DNA of 64,000 bases from Antedon mediterranea (lineage: Eukaryota > Echinodermata > Crinoidea > Comatulida > Antedonidae), in the NCBI RefSeq assembly GCF_964355755.1, contig NC_092674.1:8625001-8689000 (forward strand). Direction: 5' to 3'. The notes under the pieces were generated by a model. It had not been told where the DNA came from. It was given only the letters and a program-made list of their open reading frames with translations, and searched no databases. Positions within the stretch are counted from its first letter, which is position 1. Every line of letters starts with the position of its first letter. A program made the translations under genes and the position numbers. This document shows, piece by piece, positions 22,991 to 37,900 of the stretch.

Positions 22991-25900
22991 ATGAACATGG
23001 AGTCCTCCACTGTTACGATGTCGCTGTGTTTGTTGTTTACTTTTTGCTGTTTATTTCTAATTTCTTCGGCTGCACCACAAAAAGCTTTGTACAAATTAGA
23101 TGATTCTTGGCCATTAAATACATCAGTATTTACTGGGCAGGTTTACAGTGTCGATATTGATGAGAAAGCTGGAGAAATATATGTTTCACAGGTGAGTTAT
23201 TTGACTTTCCCAGACTAGGCTAGACTCTACTACTAGGCCTAGGCCTAGGCCTAGTAGGACGCTAGTTCCGTTTCGCACCTGTCATTTATTTCGACTCAAA
23301 ATGGGTTAAGAAACTTTATCGTGAGTACCACACCTTAAAATTAGGCCTCAAAAATACTTTTAGGAAGGAGATCACACAAAAAGTGACAAATAAATGCTTT
23401 AAATTGATGAATTTACAGACGTGTTTCTCGCACATCGGTTCGTCAATTTCGCATACGCCATGTTCAATGTTGTTGTTTCTATGGAGCGCCAAAAGAGCCT
23501 CAATTTTAATATATTTTGCCAATGTCAATGCAACAAAAATGTTACTGTTGATACCCTACATGATTTTAAAATCGACAAATTCATCATCCATATACATGCA
23601 TGTACTGTAGTTTTTATACCTCAAATGATCTAAATAATATTCCTCTTAGTCTCAGGCCTAGGCTAGGTACCCCTAGGGTTTTGTTGCATTGACATTGACA
23701 AAATATATTAAAATTGAACGTAATTTTCACCAATAAATGCATTAAATATACGCATTATATTGAGTTTTTAGCCCTCTATTATGATTGCTCTTTTGGCGCT
23801 CCATAGAAACAACAACATTGAACATGGCGTATGCAAAATTGACGAACCGATGTGCGAGAAACACGTCTGTAAATTCATCAATTTAAAGCATTTATTTGTC
23901 ACTTTTTGTGTGATCTCCTTCGTAAAAGTATTTTTGAGGCCTAATTCTAAGGTGTGGTACTCACGATAAAGTTTCTTAACACATTTTGAGTCGAAATAAA
24001 TGACAGGTGCGAAACGGAACTAGCGCCCCTAGTAGTAGAGAAAGAGTGAGTAGTCCTTCTAGGCCGAGTAAAAGAGTGGTGTTTATTATTACGTGGATGC
24101 CTTAAAACCTTCCTCTCCCCCGCTGGTGGACAGTTGCTTATATGGAAAGACTGCACATTGTCAGTAGACAGACATTGCAATTATTTTTCTGCACTACCTA
24201 ATCATTAAAACTGTAATTGGGCGCTAGTGTGTAAGTGCCCGTCTTAATATTATATAACATCTCAAAAATAAATAAAATAATTGTTAGCCAGTCCCAGTTT
24301 GTATTTATAATTTGGTTAAATTCCTAGCCTTAGGTAGGGGTGTCACGAAAGCTCAGACCACGAAAGCTCAGACCCCCTAAGACCTAAGATCACGAAAGCT
24401 AAGACACAAAAGCGCCGTGAAGTTGGTTACTTATTCCTTATTCGACATTCGTCAATGGAAGTTGGTTCCTTATTCGACGTTCGACATTCGCTAGGCTAGG
24501 CCAAAATTTCGAAAATGATAATTTCCCAGCGGTAAATATGCCGTGCGCCACCAACCAATCTCCTGCTGTTACTTATTCCCTATTCGACATTCATTCTTGA
24601 AGTTGGTTCCTTATTCGACGATCGCTAGGCCGCGGCCGACCGGCTGGCCCAAATTCGTACCAAAGTAGACCTAGTGTAGATGTACCTATTTTATCACAGA
24701 TTTACATTTTTTAGTTCCGATATTACGACCATACCAACGCCTCGGGCCGGGTTCACAATAGTATAGATTGACGTAGTATGGTCCTGGAATTCCAGAAATG
24801 TGCCACTTGCCCCGACCCAGATCGGGCAAGTACGGATTTTAAAGCAATTTAAAATGCGTATTTTTAGCATTAATTTAGTAAACACCACTTTTAAAGTGGC
24901 CATATGACCACACACCGACGCCTCGCGTCGGGTACACAATAGTATAGATTGACGTAGTATGGTCCTGGCATTCCAGAAATGTGCCACCTGCCCCGGCCCA
25001 GTGCGGGCAAGTACGTGTTTTAAAGCAATTTCAAATGCGTATTTTTAGCAAAAATTTACTAAGAATTAATAGCACCACTTTTAAAGTGGCCATATGACCA
25101 CACCTCGACGCCTCAGGTCGGGTTCACAATAGTATAGATTGATGTAGAATGGTCCTGGCATTCCATAAATGTGCCACTTGCCCCGGCCCAGTGCGGGCAA
25201 GTAAGTGTTTAAAAGCAATTTCAAATGCGTATTTTTAGCATTAATTTACAAAGAATTAATAGCACCACATTTAAAGTGGCCATATGACCACACCCCGACG
25301 CCTCGGGCCGGGAACACAATAGTATAGATTGACGTAGTATGGTCCTGGCATTCCAGAAATATGCCACTTGCCCAGGCCCAGTGCGGGCAAGTACGGATTT
25401 AAAAGCAATTTAAAATGCGTATTTTTAGCATTAATTTAGTAAACACCACTTTTAAAGTGGCCATATGACCACACCCCGACGCCTCGGGCCGGGTATACAA
25501 TAGTATAGATTGACGTAGTATGGTCCTGACTTTCCAGAAATGTGCCACTTGCCCCGGCCCAGTGCGGGCAAGTACGTGTTTAATAGCAATTTCAAATGCG
25601 TATTTTTAGCATTAATTTACCAAGAATTAATAGCACCACTTTTAAAGTGGCCATATGACCACACCCCAACGCCTCGGGCCGGGAACACAATAGTATAGAT
25701 TGACGTAGAATGGTCCTGGCATTCCAGAAATGTGCCACTTGCCCCGGCCCAGTGCGGACAAGTACGGATTTTAAAGCAATTTAAAATGCGTATTTTTAGC
25801 ATTAATTTAGTAAACACCACTTTTAAAGTGGCCATATGACCACACCCCGACGCCTCGGGCCGGGTACACAATAGTATAGATTGACTTAGTATGGTCCTGG

Positions 25901-28900
25901 CTTTCCAGAAATGTGCCACTTGCCCCGGCCCAGTGCGGGCAAGTACGTGTTTAAAAGCAATTTCAAATGCGTATTTTTAGCATTAATTTACTAAGAATTA
26001 ATAGCACCACATTTAAAGTGGCCATATGACCACACCCCGACGCCTCGGGCCGGGAACACAATAGTATAGATTAACGTAGTATGGTCCTGGCATTCCAGAA
26101 ATATGCCACTTGCCCCGGCCCAGTGCGGGCAAGTACGGATTTTAAAGCAATTTAAAATGCGTATTTTTAGCATTAATTTAGTAATCACCACTTTTAAAGT
26201 GGCCATATGACCACACCCCGACGCCTCGGGCCGGGTACACAATAGTATATATTGACGTAGTATGGTCCTGGCTTTCCAGAAATGTGCCACTTGCCCCGGC
26301 CCATGCGGGCAAGTACGGATTTTAAAGCAATTTGAAATGCGTGTTTTTAGTGTTATTTTACTAAGTATTAATAGCACCACTTTTAAAGTGGCAATATGAC
26401 CACACCCCGACGCCTCGGACCGGATTCACAATAGTATGGATTGACGTAGAATGGTCCGGACATTCCAGAAATGTGCCACTTGCCTCGGCCTAGTGCGGGC
26501 AAGTACGTGTTTTAAAGCAATTTAAAATGCGTATTTGTAGTGTTATTTTACTAAGTATTAATAGCACCACTTTTAAAGTGGCCATATGACCACACCCCGA
26601 CGCCTCGGGCCGGGTACACAATAATATAGGTTGACGTAGTATGGTCCTGGCATTCCAGAAATGTGCCACTTTCCCCGGCCCAGTGCGGGCAAGTACGGGT
26701 TTTAAAGCAATTTCAAATGCGTATTTTTAGCATTAATTTACTAAGAATTAATAGCACCACATTTAAAGTGGCCATATGACCACACCCCGACGCCTCGGGC
26801 CGGGAACACAATAGTATAGATTGACGTAGTATGGTCCTGGCATTCCAGAAATATGCCACTTGCCCAGGCCCCCAGTGCGGGCAAGTACGGATTTTAAAGC
26901 AATTTAAAATGCGTATTTTTAGCATTAATTTAGTAAACACCACTTTTAAAGTGGCCATATGACCACACCCCGACGCCTCGGGCCGGGTACACAATAGTAT
27001 AGATTGACGTAGTATGGTCCTGACTTTCCAGAAATGTGCCACTTGCCCCGGCCCAGTGCGGGCAAGTACGTGTTTAAAAGCAATTTCAAATGCGTATTTT
27101 TAGCATTAATTTACTAAGAATTAATAGCACCACTTTTAAAGTGGCCATATGACCACACACCGACGCCTCGGGCCGGGAACAAAATAGTATAGATTGACGT
27201 AGAATGGTCCTGGCATTCCAGAAATGTGCCACTTGCCCCGGCCCAATGCGGGCAAGTACGGATTTTAAAGCAATTTAAAATGCGTATTTTTAGCATTAAT
27301 TTAGTAAACACCACTTTTAAAGTGGCCATTATGACCACACACCGACGCCTCGGGTCGGGTTCACGATAGTATAGATTGACGTAGTATGGTCCTGGCATTG
27401 ATCCAGAAATGTACCACTTGCCCCGGCCTGGTGCGGGCAAGTACGTGTTTTAAAGCAATTTAAAATGCGTATTTTTAGTGTTATTTTACTAAGTATTAAT
27501 AGCACCACTTTTAAAGTGGCCATATGACCACACCCCGACGCCTCGGACCGGGTACATAATAGTATAGATTGACGTAGTATGGTCCTGGCTTTCCAGAAAT
27601 GTGCCACTTGCCCCGGCCCAGTGCGGGCAAGTACGGGTTTTAAAGCAATTTAAAATGCGTATTTTTAGTGTTATTTTACTAAGTATTAATAGCACCACTT
27701 TTAAAGTGGCCATATGACCACACCCCGACGCCTCGGGCCGGGTACACAATAATATAGATTGACGTAGTATGGTCCTGGCATTCCAGAAATGTGCCACTTG
27801 CCCCGGCCCAGTGCGGGCAAGTACGGGTTTTAAAGCAATTTAAAATGCGTATTTTTAGTGTTATTTTACTAAGTATTAAAAGCACCACTTTTAAAGTGGC
27901 AATATGACCACACCCCGACGCCTCGGGCCGGGTACACAATAGTATAGATTGACGTACAGTAGTATGGTCCTGACTTTCCAGAAATGTGCCACTTGCCCCG
28001 GTCCAGTGCGGGCAAGTACGTGTTTAAAAGCAATTTCAAATGCGTATTTTTAGCATTAATTTACTAAGAATTAATAGCACAACTTTTAAAGTGGCCATAT
28101 GACCACACCCCAACGCCTCGGGCCGGGAACACAATAGTATAGATTGACGTAGAATGGTCCTGGCATTCCAGAAATGTGCCACTTGCCCCGGCCCAGTGCG
28201 GGCAAGTACGGATTTTAAAGCAATTTAAAATGCGTATTTTTAGCATTAATTTAGTAAACACCACTTTTAAAGTGGCCATATGACCACACCCCGACGCCTC
28301 GGGCCGGGTACACAATAGTATAGATTGACTTAGTATGGTCCTGGCTTTCCAGAAATGTGCCACTTGCCCCGGCCCAGTGCGGGCAAGTACGTGTTTAAAA
28401 GCAATTTCAAATGCGTATTTTTAGCATTAATTTACTAAGAATTAATAGCACCACATTTAAAGTGGCCATATGACCACACCCCGACGCCTCGGGCCGGGTA
28501 CACAATAGTATAGATTAACGTAGTATGGGCCTGGCTTTCCAGAAATGTGCCACTTGCCCCGGCCCAGTGCGGGCAAGTACGGATTTTAAAGCAATTTGAA
28601 ATGCGTGTTTTTAGTGTTATTTTACTAAGTATTAATAGCACCACTTTTAAAGTGGTAATATGACCACACCCCGACGCCTCGGACCGGATTCACAATAGTA
28701 TGGATTGACGTAGAATGGTCCGGACATTCCAGAAATGTGCCACTTGCCCCGGCCCAGTGCGGGCAAGTACGTGTTTTAAAGCAATTTAAAATGCGTATTT
28801 TTAGTGTTATTTTACTAAGTATTAATAGCACCACTTTTAAAGTGGCCATATGACCACACCCCGACGCATCGGGCCGGGTACACAATAATATAGGTTGACG

Positions 28901-31900
28901 TAGTATGGTCCTGGCATTCCAGAAATGTGCCACTTTCCCCGGCCCAGTGCGGGCAAGTACGGGTTTTAAAGCAATTTCAAATGCGTATTTTTAGCATTAA
29001 TTTACTAAGAATTAATAGCACCACATTTAAAGTGGCCATATGACCACACCCCGACGCCTCGGGCCGGGAACACAATAGTATAGATTGACGTATTATGGTC
29101 CTGGCATTCCAGAAATATGCCACTTGCCCAAGCCCAGTGCGGGCAAGTACGGATTTTAAAGCAATTTAAAATGCGTATTTTTAGCATTAATTTAGTAAAC
29201 ACCACTTTTAAAGTGGCCATATGACCACACCCCGACGCCTCGGGCCGGGTACACAATAGTATAGATTGACGTAGTATGGTCCTGACTTTCCAGAAATGTG
29301 CCACTTGCCCCGGCCCAGTGCGGGCAAGTACGTGTTTAAAAGCAATTTCAAATGCGTATTTTTAGCATTAATTTACTAAGAATTAATAGCACCACTTTTA
29401 AAGTGGCCATATGACCACACCCCAACGCCTCGGGCCGGGAACAAAATAGTATAGATTGACGTAGAATGGTCCTGGCATTCCAGAAATGTGCCACTTGCCC
29501 CGGCCCAGTGCGGGCAAGTACGGATTTTAAAGCAATTTAAAATGCGTATTTTTAGCATTAATTTAGTAAACACCACTTTTAAAGTGGCCATTATGACCAC
29601 ACACCGACGCCTCGGGTCAGGTTCACGATAGTATAGATTGACGTAGTATGGTCCTGGCATTGATCCAGAAATGTACCACTTGCCCCGGCCTGGTGCGGGC
29701 AAGTACGTGTTTTAAAGCAATTTAAAATGCGTATTTTTAGTGTTATTTTACTAAGTATTAATAGCACCACTTTTAAAGTGGCCATATGACCACACCCCGA
29801 CGCCTCGGACCGGGTAGATTATAGTATAGATTGACGTAGTATGGTCCTGGCTTTCCAGAAATGTGCCACTTGCCCCGGCCCAGTGCGGGCAAGTACGGGT
29901 TTTAAAGCAATTTAAAATGCGTATTTTTAGTGTTATTTTACTAAGTATTAATAGCACCACTTTTAAAGTGGCCATATGACCAAACCCCGACGCCTCGGGC
30001 CGGGTACACAATAATATAGATTGACGTAGTATGGTCCTGGCATTCCAGAAATGTGCCACTTGCCCCGGCCCAGTGCGGGCAAGTACGGGTTTTAAAGCAA
30101 TTTAAAATGCGTATTTTTAGTGTTATTTTACTAAGTATTAAAAGCACCACTTTTAAAGTGGCAATATGACCACACCCCGACGCCTCGGGCCGGGTACACA
30201 ATAGTATAGATTGACGTAGTATTGTCCTGGCTTTCCAGAAATGTGCCACTTGCCCCGGCCCAGTGCGGGCAAGTACGGATTTTAAAGCAATTTAAAATGC
30301 GTATTTTTAGCAATAATTTAGTAAACACCACTTTTAAAGTGGCCATATGACCACACCCCGACGCCTCGGGTCGGGTTCACAATAGTATAGATTGATGTAG
30401 AATGGTCCTGGCATTCCACAAATGTGCCACTTGCCCCGGCCCAGTGCGGGCAAGTACGTATTTAAAAGCAATTTCAAATGCGTATTTTTAGCATTAATTT
30501 ACTAAGAATTAATAGCACCACATTTAAAGTGGCCATAATATGACCACACCCCGGCCCCTCGGGCCGGGTACACAATAGTATAGATTGACGTAGTACTGTC
30601 CTGGCATTCCAGAAATATGCCACTTGCCCCGGCCCAGTGCGGGCAAGTATGGATTTTAAAGCAATATAAAATGCGTATTTTTAGCATTTTTAGTAAACAC
30701 AACTTTTAAAGTGGCCATATGACCACACCCCGACGCCTCGGACCGGGTACACAATAGTATAGATTGACGTAGTATGGTCCTGGCATTCCAGAAATGTGCC
30801 ACTTGCCCCGGCCCAGTGTGGGCAAGTAGGGGTTTTAAAGCAATTTAAAATGCGTCTTTTTAGTGTTATTTTACTAAGTATTATAATAGCACCACTTTTA
30901 AAGTGGCCGTATGACCACACCCCAACGCCTCAGGTCGGGTACACAATAGTATAGATTGACGTAGTAGTGTCCTGGCTTTCCAGAAATGTGCCACTTGCCC
31001 CGGCCCAGTGCGGGCAAGTACGGATTTTAAAGCAATTTAAAATGCGTATTTTTAGCATTAATTTAGTAAACACCACTTTTAAAGTGGCCATATAACCACA
31101 CCCCGACGCCCCGGATCGGGTTCACAATAGTATAGATTGATGTAGAATGGTCCTGGCATTCCATAAATGTGCCACTTGCCCCGGCCCAGTGTTGGCAAGT
31201 ACGTGTTTTAAAGCAATTTAAAATGCGTATTTTTAGCATTAATTTACTAAGAATTAATGGCACCACATTTAAAGTGGCCATATGACCACACCCCGACGCC
31301 TCGGGCCGGGTACACAATAATATAGATTGGCGTAGTATGGTCCTGGCATTCCAGAAATGTTCCACTTGCCCCGGCCCAGTGCGGGCAAGTACGAATTTTA
31401 TAGCAATTTAAAATGCGTATTTTTAGCATTAATTTAGTAAACACCACTTTTAAACTGTCCATTATGACCACACACCGACGCCTAGGGTCGGGTTCACGAT
31501 AGTATAGATTGACGTAGTATGGTCCTGGCATTCCAGAAATGTACCACTTGCCCCGGCCTGGTGCGGGCGAGTACGTGTTTTAAAGCAATTTAAAATGCGT
31601 ATTTTTAGTGTTTTTTACTAAGTATTAATAGCACCACTTTTAAAGTGGCAATATGACCACACCCCGACGCCTCGGGCCGGGTTCACAATAGTATAGATTG
31701 ACGTAGTATGGTCCTGGCATTCCATAAATGTGCCACTTGCCCCGGCCCAGTGCGGGCAAGTACGTGTTTTAAAGCACTTTAAAGTGTTTCTGGAAAGTCA
31801 GGACCATACTACGTCAATCTATACTATTGTGTACCCGGCCCGAGGCGTCGGGGTGTGGTCATATGGCCACTTTAAAAGTGGCGTTTACTAAATTAATGCT

Positions 31901-34900
31901 AAAAATACGCATTTTAAATAGCTTTAAAACACGTACTTGCCCGCACTGGTCCGGGGCAAGTGGCACATTTCTGGAATTTCAGGACCATTCTACGTCAATC
32001 CATACTATTGTGAACCCGGCGCGAGGCGTCGGGGTGTGGTCATATTGCCACTTTAAAAGTAGTGCTGTTAATACTTAGTTAAAAAAACACTAAATATACG
32101 CATTTTAAATTGCTTTTAAACACGTACTTGCCCGCACTGGGCCGGGGCAAGTGGCACGTTTATGGAATGCCAGGACCATTCTACATCAACAATCTATACT
32201 ATTGTGAACCCGACCCAAGGCGTCGGGGTGTGGTCATATGGCCACTTTAAAAGTGGTGTTTACTAAATTAATGCTAAAAATACGCATTTTAAATTGCTTT
32301 AAAATCCGTACTTGCCCGCACTGGGCCGGGGCAAGTGGCACATTTCTGGAAAGCCAGGACCATACTGCGTCAATCTATACTATTGTGTACCCGGCCCGAG
32401 GCGTCGGGGTGTGGTCATATGGCCACTTTAAAAGTGGTGCTATTAATACTTAGTAAAATAACACTAAAAATAAGCATTTTAAATTGCTTTAAAACACGTA
32501 CTGGCCCGCACTGGGCCGGGGCAAGTGGCACATTTCTAGAAAGTCTGGACCTTTCTACGTCAATCCATACTATTGTGAACCCGGCCCGAGGCGTCGGGGT
32601 GTGGTCATATTGCCACTTTAAAAGTGGTGCTATTAATACTTAGTAAAATAACACTAAAAATACGCATTTTAAATTGCTTTAAAACACGTACTTGCCCGCA
32701 CCAGGCCGGGGCAAGTGGTACATTTCTGGATCAATGCCAGGACCATACTACGTCAATCTATACTATCGTGAACCCGACCCGAGGCGTCGGTGTGTGGTCA
32801 TAATGGCCACTTTAAAAGTGGTGTTTACTAAATTAATGCTAAAAATACGCATTTTAAATTGCTTTAAAATCCGTACTTGCTCGCACTGGGCCGGGGCAAG
32901 TGGCACATTTCTGGAAAGCCAGGACCATACTACGTCAATCTATACTATTGTGTACCCGGCCCGAGGCGTCGGGGTGTGGTCAGATCATATGGCCACTTTA
33001 AAAGTGGTGTTTACTAAATTAATGCTAAAAATACGCATTTTAAATTGCTTTAAAATCCGTACTTGCTCGCACTGGGCCGGGGCAAGTGGCATATTTCTGG
33101 AATGCCAGGACCATACTACGTCAATCTATACTATTGTGTTCCCGGCCCGAGGCGTCGGGGTGTGGTCATATGGCCACTTTAAATGTGGTGCTATTAATTC
33201 TTAGTAAATTAATGCTAAAAATACGCATTTGAAATTGCTTTTAAACACTTACTTGCCCGCACTGGGCCGGGGCAAGTGGCACATTTATGGAATGCCAGGA
33301 CCATTCTACATCAATCTATACTATTGTGAACCCGACCCGAGGCGTCGGGGTGTGGTCATATGGCCACTTTAAAAGTGGTGCTATTAATTCTTAGTAAATT
33401 TTTGCTAAAAATACGCATTTGAAATTGCTTTAAAATAACGTACTTCCACGCACTGGGCCGGGGCAGGTGGCACATTTCTGGAATGTCAGGACCATACTAC
33501 GTCAATCTATACTATTGTGTACCCGGCCCGATGCGTCGGGGTGTGGTCATATGGCCACTTTAAAAGTGGTGTTTACTAAATTAATGCCAAAAATACGCAT
33601 TTTAAATTGCTTTAAAATCCGTACTCGCCCGCACTGGGCCGGGGCAAGTGGCACATTTCTGGAAAGCCAGGACCATACTACGTCAATCTATACTATTGTG
33701 TACCCGGCCCGAGGCGTCGGGGTGCGGTCATATTGCCACTTTAAAAGTGGTGCTATTAATACTTAGTAAAATAACACTAAAAATACGCATTTTAAATTGC
33801 TTTAAAACCCGTACTTGCCCGCACTGGGCCGGGCAAAGTGGCACATTTCTGGAATGCCAGGACCATACTACGTCAATCTATATTATTGTGTACCCGGCCC
33901 GAGGCGTCGGGGTGTGGTCATATTGCCACTTTAAAAGTGGTGCTATTAATACTTAGTAAAATAACATTAAAAATACGCATTTTAAATTGCTTTAAAACAC
34001 GTACTTGCCCGCACTGGGCCGGGGCAAGTGGCACATTTCTGGAATGTCCGGACCAGTCTACGTCAATCCACACTATTGTGAATCCGGCCCGAGGCGTCGG
34101 GGTGTGGTCATATTGCCACTTTAAAAGTGGTGCTATTAATACTTAGTAAAATAACACTAAAAACACGCATTTTAAATTGCTTTAAAATCCGTACTTGCCC
34201 ACACTGGGCCGGGGCAAGTGGCACATTTCTGGAAAGCCAGGACCATACTACGTCAATCTATACTATTGTGTACCCGGCCCGAGGCGTCGGGGTGTGGTCA
34301 GATCATATGGCCACTTTAAAAGTGGTGTTTACTAAATTAATGCTAAAAATACGCATTTTAAATTGCTTTAAAATCCGTACTTGCCCGCACTGGGCCGGGG
34401 CAAGTGGCATATTTCTGGAATGCCAGGACCATACTACGTTAATCTATACTATTGTGTTCCCGGCCCGAGGCGTCGGGGTGTGGTCATATGGCCACTTTAA
34501 ATGTGGTGCTATTAATTCTTAGTAAATTAATGCTAAAAATACGCATTTGAAATTGCTTTTAAACACGTACTTGCCCGCACTGGGCCGGGGCAAGTGGCAC
34601 ATTTCTGGAAAGCCAGGACCATACTAAGTCAATCTATACTATTGTGTACCCGGCCCGACGCGTCGGGGTGTGGTCATATGGCCACTTTAAAAGTGGTGTT
34701 TACTAAATTAATGCTAAAAATACGCATTTTAAATTGCTTTAAAATCCGTACATGCCCGCACTGGGCCGGGGCAAGTGGCACATTTCTGGAATGCCAGGAC
34801 CATTCTACGTCAATCTATACTATTGTGTTCCCGGCCCGAGGCGTTGGGGTGTGGTCATATGGCCACTTTAAAAGTGGTGCTATTAATTCTTAGTAAATTA

Positions 34901-37900
34901 ATGCTAAAAATACGCATTTGAAATTGCTTTTAAACACGTACTTGCCCGCACTGGGCCGGGGCAAGTGGCACATTTCTGGAAAGTCAGGACCATACTACGT
35001 CAATCTATACTATTGTGTACCCGGCCCGAGGCGTCGGGGTGTGATCATATGGCCACTTTAAAAGTGGTGTTTACTAAATTAATGCCAAAAATACGCATTT
35101 TAAATTGCTTTAAAATCCGTACTCGCCCGCACTGGGCCGGGGCAAGTGGCACATTTCTGGAAAACAAGGACCATACTACGTCAATCTATACTATTGTGTA
35201 CCCGGCCCGAGGCGTCGGGGTGCGGTCATATTGCCACTTTAAAAGTGGTGCTATTAATACTTAGTAAAATAACACTAAAAATACGCATTATAAATTGCTT
35301 TAAAACCCGTACTTGCCCGCACTGGGCCGGGGAAAGTGGCACATTTCTGGAATGCCAGGACCATACTACGTCAACCTATATTATTGTGTACCCGGCCCGA
35401 GGCGTCGGGGTGTGGTCATATGGCCACTTTAAAAGTGGTGCTATTAATACTTAGTAAAATAACACTAAAAATACGCATTTGAAATTGCTTTTAAACACGT
35501 ACTTGCCCGCACTGGGCCGGGGCAAGTGGCACATTTCTGGAAAGTCAGGACCATACTACGTCAATCTATACTATTGTGAATCCGGCCCGAGGCGTCGGGG
35601 TGTGGTCATATTGCCACTTTAAAAGTGGTGCTATTAATACTTAGTAAAATAACACTAAAAACACGCATTTTAAATTGCTTTAAAACACGTACTTGCCCGC
35701 ACTGGGCCGGGGCAAGTGGCACATTTCTGGAATGTCCGGACCATTCTACGTCAATCCATACTATTGTGAATCCGGTCCGAGGCGTCGGGGTGTGGTCATA
35801 TTGCCACTTTAAAAGTGGTGCTATTAATACTTAGTAAAATAACATTAAAAATACGCATTTTAAATTGCTTTAAAATCCGTACTTGCCCGCACTGGGCCGG
35901 GGCAAGTGGCATATTTCTGGAATGCCAGGACCATACTACGTCAATCTATACTATTGTGTTCCCGGCCCGAGGCGTCGGGGTGTGGTCATATGGCCACTTT
36001 AAATGTGGTGCTATTAATTCTTAGTAAATTAATGTGTTTACTAAATTAATGCTAAAAATACGCATTTTAAATTGCTTTAAAATCCGTACTTGCCCGCACT
36101 GGGCCGGGGCAAGTGGCATGTTTCTGGAATGCCAGGACCATACTACGTTAATCTATACTATTGTGTTCCCGGCCCGAGGCGTCGGGGTGTGGTCATATGG
36201 CCACTTTAAATGTGGTGCTATTAATTCTTAGTAAATTAATGCTAAAAATACGCATTTGAAATTGCTTTTAAACACGTACTTGCCCGCACTGGGCCGCGGC
36301 AAGTGGCACATTTCTGGAAAGCCAGGACCATACTAAGTCAATCTATACTATTGTGTACCCGGCCCGACGCGTCGGGGTGTGGTCATATGGCCACTTTAAA
36401 AGTGGTGTTTACTAAATTAATGCTAAAAATACGCATTTTAAATTGCTTTAAAATCCGTACATGCCCGCACTGGGCCGGGGCAAGTGGCACATTTCTGGAA
36501 TGCCAGGACCATTCTACGTCAATCTATACTATTGTGTTCCCGGCCCGAGGCGTTGGGGTGTGGTCATATGGCCACTTTAAAAGTGGTGCTATTAATTCTT
36601 AGTAAATTAATGCTAAAAATACGCATTTGAAATTGCTTTTAAACACGTACTTGCCCGCACTGGGCCGGGGCAAGTGGCACATTTCTGGAAAGTCAGGACC
36701 ATACTACGTCAATCTATACTATTGTGTACCCGGCCCGAGGCGTCGGGGTGTGATCATATGGCCACTTTAAAAGTGGTGTTTACTAAATTAATGCCAAAAA
36801 TACGCATTTTAAATTGCTTTAAAATCCGTACTCGCCCGCACTGGGCCGGGGCAAGTGGCACATTTCTGGAAAACAAGGACCATACTACGTCAATCTATAC
36901 TATTGTGTACCCGGCCCGAGGCGTCGGGGTGCGGTCATATTGCCACTTTAAAAGTGGTGCTATTAATACTTAGTAAAATAACACTAAAAATACGCATTAT
37001 AAATTGCTTTAAAACCCGTACTTGCCCGCACTGGGCCGGGGAAAGTGGCACATTTCTGGAATGCCAGGACCATACTACGTCAACCTATATTATTGTGTAC
37101 CCGGCCCGAGGCGTCGGGGTGTGGTCATATGGCCACTTTAAAAGTGGTGCTATTAATACTTAGTAAAATAACACTAAAAATACGCATTTGAAATTGCTTT
37201 TAAACACTTACTTGCCCGCACTGGGCCGGGGCAAGTGGCACATTTCTGGAAAGTCAGGACCATACTACGTCAATCTATACTATTGTGAATCCGGCCCGAG
37301 GCGTCGGGGTGTGGTCATATTGCCACTTTAAAAGTGGTGCTATTAATACTTAGTAAAATAACACTAAAAACACGCATTTTAAATTGCTTTAAAACACGTA
37401 CTTGCCCGCACTGGGCCGGGGCAAGTGGCACATTTCTGGAATGTCCGGACCATTCTACGTCAATCCATACTATTGTGAATCCGGTCCGAGGCGTCGGGGT
37501 GTGGTCATATTGCCACTTTAAAAGTGGTGCTATTAATACTTAGTAAAATAACATTAAAAATACGCATTTTAAATTGCTTTAAAATCCGTACTTGCCCGCA
37601 CTGGGCCGGGGCAAGTGGCATATTTTTGGAATGCCAGGACCATACTACGTCAATCTATACTATTGTGTTCCCGGCCCGAGGCGTCGGGGTGTGGTCATAT
37701 GGCCACTTTAAATGTGGTGCTATTAATTCTTAGTAAATTAATGTGTTTACTAAATTAATGCTAAAAATACGCATTTTAAATTGCTTTAAAATCCGTACTT
37801 GCCCGCACTGGGCCGGGGCAAGTGGCATATTTCTGAAATGCCAGGACCATACTACGTCAATCTATACTATTGTGTTCCCGGCCCGAGGCGTCGGGGTGTG

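Noticed and set aside
23316-23969. Two matching ~62-70 aa frames in NHLRC3 intron 1
   Set aside because: They are the two arms of the fold-back element read in opposite directions, not paralogous genes.
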